Assembly: GCF_003024195.1 (NCBI RefSeq)
Contig: NZ_KZ679046.1
Span: forward strand, 1 to 64,000
DNA from: Streptomyces dioscori
GTDB lineage: Bacteria > Actinomycetota > Actinomycetes > Streptomycetales > Streptomycetaceae
Direction: 5' to 3'
Length of the DNA stretch: 64,000 nucleotides
The number at the start of each line of letters is the position of its first letter. Within the stretch, counting starts at the first letter, position 1. The notes beneath the pieces are model-generated. The model did not search any database. It saw only the letters and a program-made list of their open reading frames with translations, and had not been told where the DNA came from. Of the stretch, positions 29,023-37,334 are shown in pieces. The translations under genes were made by a program, and so were the position numbers.

Positions 29023-29673
29023 ATGCCGTCGTACGAAGCGCTCAGCGAACTCCTCGATCCCGCGACCACGGTGCTGCTGACCGTCGAGTGCCAGCAGGGT
29101 GTTGTCGGCCCGGACAGCGCGCTGCCGGAACTCGCCCGGGAGGCCCGTTCGTCGGGTGTCCTGGACCGGATCGCGCGCCTGGTGGCCGCGGCCCACGAGA
29201 GCGGCGTACAGGTGATGCACGCCATCGCCGAGCGCCGCCCGGACGGCCGCGGCGCGAACCACAACGCCCGGCTGTTCCGCGCTGCCGAACGGCTGCCGGT
29301 GCAGCAACTGGCCGGCAGTACGGCGGTCCGGGTCGCGCCGCCCGTGGAGGTCGCCGCGGAGGACCTCGTCGTACGCCGCCTGCACGGTCTGTCGCCCCTC
29401 GCGGGCACCGACGTCGACGCGCTGCTGCGCAATCTGGGGTGCCGCACGCTCGTCGTGACAGGGGTCTCCGCCAATGTGGCCGTACCCAACACGGTGTTCG
29501 ACGCCGTGAACCGCGGCTACACCGCCGTGGTCCCGGGGGACGCCATCGCGGGTGTGCCCTCGGACTACACCCCCGCGATGATCCGCAACACACTCGCCCT
29601 GGTGGCCACCATCACCACCACGGACGACGTGCTGACCTGCTTCAAACGGCCCCGCCGGGTCAGGCGAGCGTGA
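29023..29673 (+). CDS. isochorismatase-fold protein lacking the hydrolase triad
   Basis: 216 residues of the isochorismatase/cysteine hydrolase fold (LLTVECQQGVVGPDSALP, GVQVMHAIAERRPDG, LVVTGVSANVAVPNT). The family triad Asp-Lys-Cys appears as Glu22, Arg118 or Arg119, and Ala153, so nicotinamidase-type hydrolysis is unlikely. It may be a vinyl-ether hydrolase-type or non-catalytic member. ATG 29023 has GGGGAAAG upstream. Its 3' end overlaps the convergent Rieske gene by 14 bases. Confidence 0.8.
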   Translation: MPSYEALSELLDPATTVLLTVECQQGVVGPDSALPELAREARSSGVLDRIARLVAAAHESGVQVMHAIAERRPDGRGANHNARLFRAAERLPVQQLAGSTAVRVAPPVEVAAEDLVVRRLHGLSPLAGTDVDALLRNLGCRTLVVTGVSANVAVPNTVFDAVNRGYTAVVPGDAIAGVPSDYTPAMIRNTLALVATITTTDDVLTCFKRPRRVRRA

Positions 29674-30115
29674 TCGAGTCCCCGCTGACCTTGATCTCGG
29701 CGGGGGTCAGTCCGCTGGTCGCGGGCCCCTTCTTGACGGCGCCGTCCGCGACACCGAACTGGCTGCCGTGGGCGGGGCAGGTGATGACGCCGTTGTCCAC
29801 GCTGTTCACGCGCTGCTTCTGGTGCGGGCACACCGTCGAGAAGGCCTTGAACTCGCCCGCCGTCGGCTGGGTGACGACCACGGACTGGTCGGCGAAGACC
29901 TTCCCGCCGCCCTCCGGGATGTCGGTGGTCTTGGCGAGCGCCGCACCGCCGGCGGATCCGGTCGACGCGGCGGAGGAGTTCGAGGAGGAGTCGGACGACG
30001 TGTCGTCGGAGCCCCCGCAGGCGGTCAGCGCGGCGGCCAGCCCGGCCCCGCCCAACGCTGCCAGGACGGTGCGACGACAGAGTGCCGGAGCAGGCTGGAG
30101 CGATTCGCTGGACAT
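29660..30115 (-). CDS. Rieske [2Fe-2S] lipoprotein
   Basis: 151 residues. A twin-arginine signal (LCRRTVLAALGGAG) ends in a lipobox LTAC, then a serine- and aspartate-rich linker leads to a Rieske domain with CPH and CPAH cluster ligands. It is probably exported folded by Tat and tethered as a lipoprotein for electron transfer at the outer membrane face. Start ATG 30115 has GGAAGGG upstream. The leader at 30130-30200 carries reiterated TGCACA-type repeats. Homologues without a known partner are common in Streptomyces. Confidence 0.87.
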   Translation of the reverse strand: MSSESLQPAPALCRRTVLAALGGAGLAAALTACGGSDDTSSDSSSNSSAASTGSAGGAALAKTTDIPEGGGKVFADQSVVVTQPTAGEFKAFSTVCPHQKQRVNSVDNGVITCPAHGSQFGVADGAVKKGPATSGLTPAEIKVSGDSITLA

Positions 30116-30237
30116 AGTGGCGGTCCCTTCCACAGATGTGCAGGTGTGCAGATGTACAAGTGTGCAAATGCATGGTCGTGCGTTTGCGTGGATGTGCGTC
30201 GATCCGATCAGGAGTACGGGCACGTCACCCGCATGGT

Positions 30238-32457
30238 TCAGGCGCTCCGGAGATCGAGCGACTTCTTGATGAAATCGAGATCCATTCGGAGCAGGGTGTC
30301 TATCACGCCTTCCTGTGCCACCAGATGCGTCGCGCCTGCCAATGGGAGCACGGTGTGGGGCCGACCCGCCGCCAGCAGGGCCGCCGAGAACCGCACCATG
30401 TGTGCCGGGAACACATTGTCGTCGGCCATCCCATGGACGAGCATCAAGGGGCGCGTGAGCTTGTCGGCGTGCGCCACCAGTGAGCACCGGTCGTAATGAT
30501 CCGGTTGTACGTCCGGGTGCCCCAGGTACCGCTCCTTCCAGTGCGTGTCGTACAGCCGCAGGTCGGTCGGTGCCGCGCCCGCCACGGCCGCATGGAACGC
30601 ATCGGGCCGGTGCAGTACGGCTCCCGCCGCGAGATAGCCGCCGAAGGACCAGCCACGGATGGCCACGCGGCCCGGGTCCAGTTCCGGGAAGAGCTCCGCG
30701 GCGGCGCGTACGGCGTCGGCCTGGTCCTCGATCACCGGCATCAGCTGGTCGCCGTGGATGGCCGTCTCCCACGCACGGTCGCGCCCCGGAGTGCCACGGC
30801 CGTCGACCGACAGCACCGCGAACCCCTGGTCGGCGAACCACTGGTTGACGGCGTGGTGCCACCTGGTCGCCTTCACGACCGTCTGCCCGCCCGGCCCGGA
30901 GTACGAGTGCACGATCATCGGAAGGCAGCCCTGACGGCCCGGGGCCGGGTCCGGCTCCGGGTCCGGCACGGCCTCCGATGCCCCGGACCCGTACGACGTC
31001 GGCAGATACAGTGCCGCGCGCAGTTCGCGGGCGCCGAGTGTCAGGAAGCGGGGGCGCGGCCGGGTCACGGGCCGCTCCGCCAGCACCTCGATCCGTCCGG
31101 CCGGGACGCCGTCCCGCAGCACGGTCACCTTCTGCCCGTCGAGTGTCGAACTGTCCAGCACGACGGTGCCGCCCCCGACGGCGGCGTGGTGCACGCCCGG
31201 TTCGTCGGTCAGCCGGACGAAACCGTTCTCCGGGTCGTACGACCAGACGTGCGCCTCGGTCGGCTCCTCGGCGGCCATGAAGTACAGCCGGTCGCCCGCC
31301 GTGCCGAGCAGTTCGTGGACGTACATGCCCTCCGGTGTACGGACCCCGGTTGCGGTCATCAGCAGTCCGCGCGTGCCCTCCTGGGTGGTGAGGACGAGAC
31401 CGGTGGCCGCTGTGGAGGCGGGAGTTCCGGGGACGAACTCCAGCCAGGCGGTGTCCGTCAGGTGGTGCGTTGTCGTGGTCGCTCCGGTCGCCGGGTCGAT
31501 GGTCAGCACGTACGCGGAACGCTGGTCCCGGGTCTGTACGACGGCGAGGGGTCCGGCCGCGCTCCAGTCCGCCTGCGCGACGTACTCGAAGGCCGGGTCG
31601 GTCCACTCCCCGCCGGGATGCGACACGGCCTCCTTGGGAAGGTCCACGTCGACCTCCTTGGGAAGGTCCACGTCGACGCGACCGCCGTCCAGGCGCACGA
31701 CGTGCAGGGACAGCCGCGCGTTGGCGGTGCCCGCGGCCGGGTAGCGGATCGCGCGCGGGGGACGCCCGGGGTGCGCCGGATCGGCGATGTACCACTGCTG
31801 GACCGGCGCGTTGTCGACCCGCACCACCAGCAGCGCGTCCCCGTCCGGCGACCACCAGAACGACCGCGCACGCTCCAGCGACTCGGCCGACACATGGTCA
31901 CAGAGCCCGTAGGTGACCTCGGGGCCCTCCGGCTCGGCCAGGGCGCGATCACCGGTGCCGTCGGCGCGTACGACCCGCAGGGTGCCCCCGCTCACGTACG
32001 CGATGTGGGTGCCGTCGGGACTGGGGTGCGGGGTGACGGCCGGGCCCGCCGTGGGGATGCGGCGGGTGACGCCCTCGTCGGTGCGTACGGTCCACAGGGC
32101 GCCCGAGAGGGCGAACGCGACCAGGCGGACGGCCGCGTCGGTGGCGTACGAGACGATTCCGGCGCTGGTCTCGCGGGCCCGTTCGCGGCGGATCCGCTCG
32201 GCCTCCGGGACCTCGCCGCCGTCACCGAGGGCGAGCGGGTCGGCGAGCGTGCGTTCCCCGCCGTTCTCGTACAGCCGGAGCAGGCCCGTCGTGGAGCGGC
32301 CGTTCGCGGTGCGCAGGAAGAGCACCCGGTCGCCGTCGGGCGAGACGGTGAAACCGCGCGGCACACCGAGGGAGAAGCGTTTCGTCCGGGCGAACTGCAG
32401 AGGCAGGTCTTCGGCGGTCACGGGCACAGGGGGTTCCCTTCGGGAGGATGGATTCAT
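30238..32457 (-). CDS. S9 family peptidase (dipeptidyl peptidase IV/prolyl oligopeptidase type)
   Basis: 739 residues. An N-terminal beta-propeller (FTVSPDGDRVLFLR, SPDGTHIAYVSGG) is followed by an alpha/beta-hydrolase domain with Ser in GWSFGGYLA, Asp in GMADDNVFP and His in GATHLV. It should release dipeptides or cleave oligopeptides; no signal peptide is seen, so it is cytoplasmic. A 21-base duplication at about 31636-31678 encodes a repeated VDVDLPKE segment. It borders the phosphonate cluster but has no obvious link to it. Confidence 0.9.
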   Translation of the reverse strand: MNPSSRREPPVPVTAEDLPLQFARTKRFSLGVPRGFTVSPDGDRVLFLRTANGRSTTGLLRLYENGGERTLADPLALGDGGEVPEAERIRRERARETSAGIVSYATDAAVRLVAFALSGALWTVRTDEGVTRRIPTAGPAVTPHPSPDGTHIAYVSGGTLRVVRADGTGDRALAEPEGPEVTYGLCDHVSAESLERARSFWWSPDGDALLVVRVDNAPVQQWYIADPAHPGRPPRAIRYPAAGTANARLSLHVVRLDGGRVDVDLPKEVDVDLPKEAVSHPGGEWTDPAFEYVAQADWSAAGPLAVVQTRDQRSAYVLTIDPATGATTTTHHLTDTAWLEFVPGTPASTAATGLVLTTQEGTRGLLMTATGVRTPEGMYVHELLGTAGDRLYFMAAEEPTEAHVWSYDPENGFVRLTDEPGVHHAAVGGGTVVLDSSTLDGQKVTVLRDGVPAGRIEVLAERPVTRPRPRFLTLGARELRAALYLPTSYGSGASEAVPDPEPDPAPGRQGCLPMIVHSYSGPGGQTVVKATRWHHAVNQWFADQGFAVLSVDGRGTPGRDRAWETAIHGDQLMPVIEDQADAVRAAAELFPELDPGRVAIRGWSFGGYLAAGAVLHRPDAFHAAVAGAAPTDLRLYDTHWKERYLGHPDVQPDHYDRCSLVAHADKLTRPLMLVHGMADDNVFPAHMVRFSAALLAAGRPHTVLPLAGATHLVAQEGVIDTLLRMDLDFIKKSLDLRSA

Positions 32458-32558
32458 GCGGTCGGGCGTCGCTCGGCCCCGGCCGGTTCCGTCCCTCAGG
32501 GCTCGCCGGGAGGGATGTCCCGGCCGCCCGCGAGTGAAGAAGTTCCCCTACGGCCGCG

Positions 32559-33413
32559 TCATCGTGCCGCCGTGGCGAGGATGGTGTCCGTCACCTTCTC
32601 GGATGCCGAACCCGTCGCCTCTGCGGCGTCGTGCGCGTCGACGATCGTCCAGCCGTGCGTCCTCGCGAAGTTCTCGTACTCGCGCGCGCAGTCGGTCTGG
32701 AGGTCCAGGAAGGTCTGACCGGGGTCTCCGCCGAAGGCATGATAGGTGTCGAACACCCCGATGGTCCTGGCGTTTTTCGCCGCCAGTACGCGTGCCGGGT
32801 CCTCCCGCAGGTAGATGCCCACCCGTGGCGCGAGCGCCCTGCCGAAGTAGTCCTTCACGTGATCGCGGACGGCGGTCAGGGCCGGCGCGTGCCCGGGAGC
32901 GCTGAATTCCGCCATGAACAGGCTCTTCAGCACGTTCTTGATCCCGAGCGAGTCCTGGATCACCACATGGCCCTCGTCGATGAGCGGCCGCACGACGGAG
33001 TGGTGCAGCAGGCTGTGGCCCGCCATCTCCAGCCAGCCGGTCGCCAGGGGGGAAACGGGGCGCATGCCGGTGATCCCGGACCTCTTCAGGTGTTCCACGA
33101 GGCCGCTCTCGTGGAGTTTTGCGAAGGAGCGTGGCGTCTCGACGGGGCGCCCGGCGACGGTGGCGTCCGCGAAGAAGACGGGGAACAGCTCCAGCCACAG
33201 CCGTTCCAGCTCGTTGTACGGATACTCACCGATCCGGCCGCCGGCGACGGCCGCGGCGAGTTCGCTCTGCCAGGACACCCGCCTGACCGACAGCCCGGCC
33301 GCCCGGCAGCGGCGCTCCACCACCGGCAGCAACTCCCTTTTCGCGAGGCCGTCGATGCCGAGGACCTGCACGCCGAAACCCACTGTGTCTCCCCACGCCG
33401 ATGTCCGCGTCAT
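32559..33413 (-). CDS. dTMP-kinase-like protein with degenerate P-loop (paralogue 1)
   Basis: 284 residues, homologous along its length to the two other kinase-like proteins of this cluster. Shared blocks include SLGIKNVLKSLFM, YFGRALAPRVGIYLREDP and a C-terminal TFLDLQTDCAREYENFAR. The Walker A loop reads GIDGLAKRE at residues 19-27: the lysine remains, but the glycine before it and the following Ser/Thr are lost, so ordinary ATP-dependent phosphoryl transfer is doubtful. It is the last gene of the leftward arm and overlaps the PPOX gene by 4 bases. It may be a regulatory or scaffold subunit, or a repurposed enzyme. Confidence 0.75.
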   Translation of the reverse strand: MTRTSAWGDTVGFGVQVLGIDGLAKRELLPVVERRCRAAGLSVRRVSWQSELAAAVAGGRIGEYPYNELERLWLELFPVFFADATVAGRPVETPRSFAKLHESGLVEHLKRSGITGMRPVSPLATGWLEMAGHSLLHHSVVRPLIDEGHVVIQDSLGIKNVLKSLFMAEFSAPGHAPALTAVRDHVKDYFGRALAPRVGIYLREDPARVLAAKNARTIGVFDTYHAFGGDPGQTFLDLQTDCAREYENFARTHGWTIVDAHDAAEATGSASEKVTDTILATAAR

Positions 33414-33952
33414 TCTGATTCCGGCAGGAACCAGCGGTCCCACGTGTCGTCGTCCCCGTACTCCGGCAGGGCGCGGATCGCCGCCTTCATGCTGCGCAGG
33501 CTCCAGGTCGCCCACCTGCCCGGAGTCAGTTCCCCGACCGCGTCGTCGATCCCGTCCAGGTAGCGGGAGACGGGGTCCATGCCTTCCGCGGTGAGGTACT
33601 TGCCCCTGATCCGCGCGCAGATCCTTCCGGCCTCGTCGCCGGTGAGGACACGTCCCGTGCCCTGCCCCAGCACGACCAGGGTGCTGCCGTCCGCCGCCCT
33701 GCCCTTGACCAGTACGGACGCCAGGCCGTTGGCCGCGATGTTGCGGGCCTTCCGCGTCGCGGAACTCCCCTCGAAATACACCCTGTTGTCGTCCCACAGG
33801 AACCACACCGGGGCCAGGTGCGGCGTACCGTCCGGGTTCACGGAACCGATCGTGGCGTTCGTCCGCCTCCGCAACACCCGTTCCACCTCCGGCGTCAGAC
33901 CGCGGTGGGCCCGGTAGGGATCGGGAATGCCCCGCGTACGGGAGACCGTCAT
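33410..33952 (-). CDS. PPOX-class flavin/F420 oxidoreductase of the phosphonate cluster
   Basis: 180 residues with the FMN/F420 split-barrel: RRRTNATIGSVNPDGTPHLA, PVWFLWDDNRVYFEGSS and ARNIAANGLASVLV. It is probably a redox step in product assembly, though some members are only cofactor carriers. GAGAGGAG precedes ATG 33952, and the stop overlaps the start of the downstream kinase-like gene (ATGA). Confidence 0.82.
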   Translation of the reverse strand: MTVSRTRGIPDPYRAHRGLTPEVERVLRRRTNATIGSVNPDGTPHLAPVWFLWDDNRVYFEGSSATRKARNIAANGLASVLVKGRAADGSTLVVLGQGTGRVLTGDEAGRICARIRGKYLTAEGMDPVSRYLDGIDDAVGELTPGRWATWSLRSMKAAIRALPEYGDDDTWDRWFLPESE

Positions 33953-33980
33953 GTGCTGCTCCTCTCTCAGACCGCGGTTC

Positions 33981-34772
33981 TCAGACCGCGGTGAATCCGC
34001 CGTCCACGACGAAGTGCTGACCCGTGATCCACGCCGACTCGTCGGAGGCGAGGAACACCGCCGCGTTGACGACGTCGTCGAGCGTCCCCAGCCGCCCCAG
34101 CGGATAGTTCTCCGCCGCGCCCTCCAGGTTCTCCGCAGGCGTACGGGGGCTCTTGAGGCCCGCCGTGATCTGTGCCTCCAGCGTGCGGTCCACGAGGGAG
34201 GTGGGGACGGTGCCGGGGCAGATCGTGTTGGCCCTGATGCCGTGCCGGGCGAAGTCGGCCGCGACCTGGCGGGTGAGTCCGATCGCGCCCGCCTTGGCCG
34301 CCGAGTAGGGCGCCAGGCCGGGCACCCCGACCACACCGGCCACCGACGCCTGCACGACGATCGAGCCCGACCGCTGCGCCACCATGCCGGCCAGCACGGC
34401 GCGCATGCTGAGCCATGTGCCCGTCAGCATCACCTCCAGCGCGCGGTCCCACACGCGCCGCTCGGTGACCAGGGCGGTGCCGACGGCCGGTATGCCGGCG
34501 TTGCAGTAGAGGGCGTCGATGCGGCCGTACCGGTCCACCGCAGTCGCGGCCATCGCGGTCACGTCCGTCTCGCGGCTGACGTCCGAGCGGACCGCCGTGG
34601 CGGTCCCGCCGCGTTCGGCTATGGCCGAGACGACGGCCTCGGCCCGTGCCAGGTCGCGGTCGGCGAGCAGCACGGCGGCGCCCTCCGCGGCGAAGCGCAG
34701 GCACGCGGCGGCTCCCAGCCCGGCGGCGCCACCGGTGACGACCACGGTCTTCCCGGTCAGCCTCCCGGCCAT
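33981..34772 (-). CDS. short-chain dehydrogenase/reductase of the phosphonate cluster
   Basis: 263 residues, classical SDR: TGGAAGLG cofactor loop, NAG motif (YCNAGIP), catalytic Ser in VVQASVAG and YSAAK, and C-terminal SDESAWITGQHFVVDGGFT. It oxidises a hydroxyl or reduces a ketone with NAD(P). ATG 34772 overlaps the stop of the DUF3237 gene. The substrate is unknown. Confidence 0.88.
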   Translation of the reverse strand: MAGRLTGKTVVVTGGAAGLGAAACLRFAAEGAAVLLADRDLARAEAVVSAIAERGGTATAVRSDVSRETDVTAMAATAVDRYGRIDALYCNAGIPAVGTALVTERRVWDRALEVMLTGTWLSMRAVLAGMVAQRSGSIVVQASVAGVVGVPGLAPYSAAKAGAIGLTRQVAADFARHGIRANTICPGTVPTSLVDRTLEAQITAGLKSPRTPAENLEGAAENYPLGRLGTLDDVVNAAVFLASDESAWITGQHFVVDGGFTAV

Positions 34773-35236
34773 CACAGCACCCGGTAGACGCGGTAGGCGA
34801 TCCCGGTGCTGGTCCTGCGGCCCACGCCCACCGCGACGGTCCGGTTCAGCCACCCGTACTTGGCGGAACCGGTCTCGAACCGCGGTGTGGTCCGGAAGTA
34901 GTACGTGGACGGCGGGACGTCCTCGCCGCCGTCCATGCGGGCCTTCACCTCGGGCGGCACGTGGTAGATGCCGCGGTAGTGGTTGTAGATCAGCTCCCCG
35001 TCGTCCGTGCTGAGGGTCGCCCGCACATCCAGTTCGGAGGTCCCGTCCGCCCCGCGGACCAGCCAGTCGCCCGCGCCGCCGAGGATCTCCCCGCGCAGCA
35101 GCGGGCCGGTGAAGGTGCCGCCGGAGACGACGTAGACGCGGCGGCGCCCGAACGCCGTGTCCCCGATATCCAGCCGGCTCTCCACCTCGGCCCGCAGCTC
35201 GAACAACAGCTCCGTACGCAGCTCCAGATCGGTCAT
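34772..35236 (-). CDS. DUF3237 family protein
   Basis: 154 residues of the DUF3237 family: a single beta-barrel-like domain with GGTFTGPLLRGEILGGAGDW, LDVRATLSTDDGELIYNHY and a C-terminal FETGSAKYGWLNRTVAVGVG. It has no known biochemical activity. It overlaps both neighbours by a few bases, so it is co-translated with the SDR and kinase 2. DUF3237 proteins often accompany oxidoreductases, and a substrate-binding or isomerase role is conceivable. Confidence 0.85.
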   Translation of the reverse strand: MTDLELRTELLFELRAEVESRLDIGDTAFGRRRVYVVSGGTFTGPLLRGEILGGAGDWLVRGADGTSELDVRATLSTDDGELIYNHYRGIYHVPPEVKARMDGGEDVPPSTYYFRTTPRFETGSAKYGWLNRTVAVGVGRRTSTGIAYRVYRVL

Positions 35237-36135
35237 CGTGCCCCCGTCTCCTTGAGATCGAGCTGCCTGGGACCGAGGTCCCCGAGTGCCCCGAGGTCGA
35301 GCCGGTCGGCCAGCGGGCTGCGGGCCAGGGCCGCCAGGATGCGGCGCCGGTTCTGCGCGCGGGGAACGTCCAGGACATCGACCCGCGTCCAGCCATGGAT
35401 CTCCGCGAACCTCGCGAAGGCCGTCGCGGTGTGCTCCTGGAGCTGCACGAAGGAGGACTCGGCGCTCTCCCCGGAGGAGGCGAACGTCTCGAACGTGCCC
35501 AGTGCGGACTGCCGTTGCCGCCAGCGCAGCGCCGTCCTCGGGTCACCGGCCACATACACCCCCACATCGGGCTGCAGCACACGGCCGAAGTGGTCGGCCA
35601 CCAGCGCGCGGCCGACCGACGCGGCCCCGGCCATGTCGGGCGACAGATGCTCGGTGTAGGCGAAGAGCTTCAGCAGATGCTTGTAGCCGTACGACTCCTG
35701 CAGCACCGCGCACCCCTCGGCGACGGCCGGTTCGATGACGGCCTGGTGCAGCAGGGTGTTCGCGGCGAGTTCGATCCAGGCCGAGGCCAGCGCGCCCTCG
35801 GGTCGCAGACCGTGGACCCGCACACCGTTCAGGTACTCGGTGCCGCCGCGCGCGTACAGGTCCGCGAAGTCGGTGGGCAGTTCGACGGGGGTGCCCTGGG
35901 CCGTGCGGGCGCCGCCGAAGTAGGCGCGGAACGACTCGACCCACAGCCGGCGCAGTTCCGCCTTCGGGAAGGAGCACCCCTCTCCTTCCTCCTCGACGAC
36001 GCTGCGCCAGGAGACGGTGCGTACGGGCAGGCCCTGGCTTCGGGCGGTCTCGGCGAGTTCCCGGATCAGGGTGCTCTTGCCGACGCCGTCGATGCCCATG
36101 AGGGCCAGATGGAACCCGGGAGCGGACGTGGTCAT
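35233..36135 (-). CDS. dTMP-kinase-like protein with intact P-loop (paralogue 2)
   Basis: 300 residues. Walker A GIDGVGKST sits at residues 14-22, the form seen in thymidylate kinases, but the protein is much longer than bacterial dTMP kinase (about 210). The centre (ESYGYKHLLKLFAYTEHLS) and the QPDVGVYVAGDPRTALRWR block are shared with the two paralogues. Probable role: ATP-dependent phosphorylation of a nucleotide, a phosphonate or another phospho-acceptor in the pathway. The gene overlaps the Rieske oxygenase and DUF3237 genes by 4 bases. Confidence 0.8.
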   Translation of the reverse strand: MTTSAPGFHLALMGIDGVGKSTLIRELAETARSQGLPVRTVSWRSVVEEEGEGCSFPKAELRRLWVESFRAYFGGARTAQGTPVELPTDFADLYARGGTEYLNGVRVHGLRPEGALASAWIELAANTLLHQAVIEPAVAEGCAVLQESYGYKHLLKLFAYTEHLSPDMAGAASVGRALVADHFGRVLQPDVGVYVAGDPRTALRWRQRQSALGTFETFASSGESAESSFVQLQEHTATAFARFAEIHGWTRVDVLDVPRAQNRRRILAALARSPLADRLDLGALGDLGPRQLDLKETGAR

Positions 36136-37334
36136 CGCCGGTCCTCCTTCTCCGGCTTCTTCGAGAGGCCGGCGTCCTTCTCCGCCAGGGCGGCGTCCAC
36201 GGTCGAGCGGAACAGCTGGAGGCCCCACTCGTTCCGGCCGAACACGACGCTCTCGTGCCCGGGGGCGCGAACCGCGCCCGGTCGGCCGAATCCGTCCTGG
36301 GCCGGTTCCAGCGCGCCGAAGTCCTCGGCCGCCGCGTCCATGAACTTGCCGATGTTGTCGTCGTGGTACGCCCGGCGGTGCAGGGTGTCCTCCCGGACGG
36401 CGTGCAGAAAGCGCACGTCGCACGCGTCGACGGCGGTGGGCCGCATCGACATGACGGTGATGTGCCGCTTCTCCAGGAACAGGACCGTACTGGGGAAGAT
36501 CATGTAGGCGATCGTGGCGTGGTCGCGGATGCGCCGGTCCGCGGGGCGCAGCTCCCGGTTCTCCAGCACGGACTTCTTGGGGGCGACCAGGCGTACGTGC
36601 CTGCCGATGCCGTTCACCAGGGACAGGTCGGGCGCGAAGACGTACTTCTTCATGGCAGGGTGCAGCCAGCGGAAGTGATAGGTCTCCAGGAACGCCTCGA
36701 TGCCCAGCTTCCAGTTGAACCGGCCGGGGCGGCGGGAGTGGCCGTAGACGGTGTGCGTGTCCAGGCCGAGACCGGCGAACTCGGCGTCCAGCGCGCCCAG
36801 TTGGCCCGCCACGCCCGGCTCGCCGTCCGTGTCGAGCGTGACCCACACGAACCCGTGCCGTACCTCGGTGGTCAGCCGGAGCAGTCCGCGTCGAGCCATG
36901 TCGATCTCGGGAAACCCGCGCCGCCGGTCGGTGATCCCGCACAGCCCGCCGTCCAGCCCGTACCGCCAGCCGTGCCAGGGGCAGGTGAACCCCTCCGCCA
37001 CCGCCTTGCCCGCGCCGGGCGCGACCAGCCGCGTACCGCGGTGGCGGCACAGGTCGACGAAGCCGCGTATCTCGCCGTCGGCCTGTTTGACCAGCAGGAA
37101 CGGGACCCCCAGGAGGTCGTCGGCCACATAGTCGCCGGGGGAGGCCAACTGCGTGACGTGGGCCACGACGAAGGGCTCGCGGCGGAAGATACGGTCCACT
37201 TCGCGCCGGTACACCTCCTCGTCCCCGTACGGGTCGCTCGACCGCAGCGAGACGTGCTCCGCGACATCGGTGGTCGCCTCGTCGACGTGTGTCAGCAGGC
37301 GCTGGACGAGCTGGGACTGGGTCGTTTCTCGCAT
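36132..37334 (-). CDS. Rieske non-heme iron oxygenase, alpha subunit
   Basis: 400 residues. The Rieske centre is CRHRG (C96, H98) and CPWHGW (C118, H121). The mononuclear iron ligands are in IEAFLETYHFRWLHP (H220, H225) with NWKLG before it, typical of ring-hydroxylating and related oxygenases. It could hydroxylate, demethylate or desaturate an intermediate. No dedicated ferredoxin or reductase gene is adjacent, so it must borrow host electron carriers; the flavin reductase two genes upstream could help. It is translationally coupled to its neighbours. Confidence 0.9.
   Translation of the reverse strand: MRETTQSQLVQRLLTHVDEATTDVAEHVSLRSSDPYGDEEVYRREVDRIFRREPFVVAHVTQLASPGDYVADDLLGVPFLLVKQADGEIRGFVDLCRHRGTRLVAPGAGKAVAEGFTCPWHGWRYGLDGGLCGITDRRRGFPEIDMARRGLLRLTTEVRHGFVWVTLDTDGEPGVAGQLGALDAEFAGLGLDTHTVYGHSRRPGRFNWKLGIEAFLETYHFRWLHPAMKKYVFAPDLSLVNGIGRHVRLVAPKKSVLENRELRPADRRIRDHATIAYMIFPSTVLFLEKRHITVMSMRPTAVDACDVRFLHAVREDTLHRRAYHDDNIGKFMDAAAEDFGALEPAQDGFGRPGAVRAPGHESVVFGRNEWGLQLFRSTVDAALAEKDAGLSKKPEKEDRR

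Noticed and set aside
30130..30200. Reiterated TGCACA-type repeats upstream of the Rieske lipoprotein gene as a structured operator
   Set aside because: The repeats are short and irregular; they may just be microsatellite-like leader sequence, so they are only mentioned with the gene.
30496..32718. 740-codon plus-strand frame opposite the S9 peptidase
   Set aside because: Shadow of the peptidase gene, whose Ser-Asp-His triad is on the minus strand.
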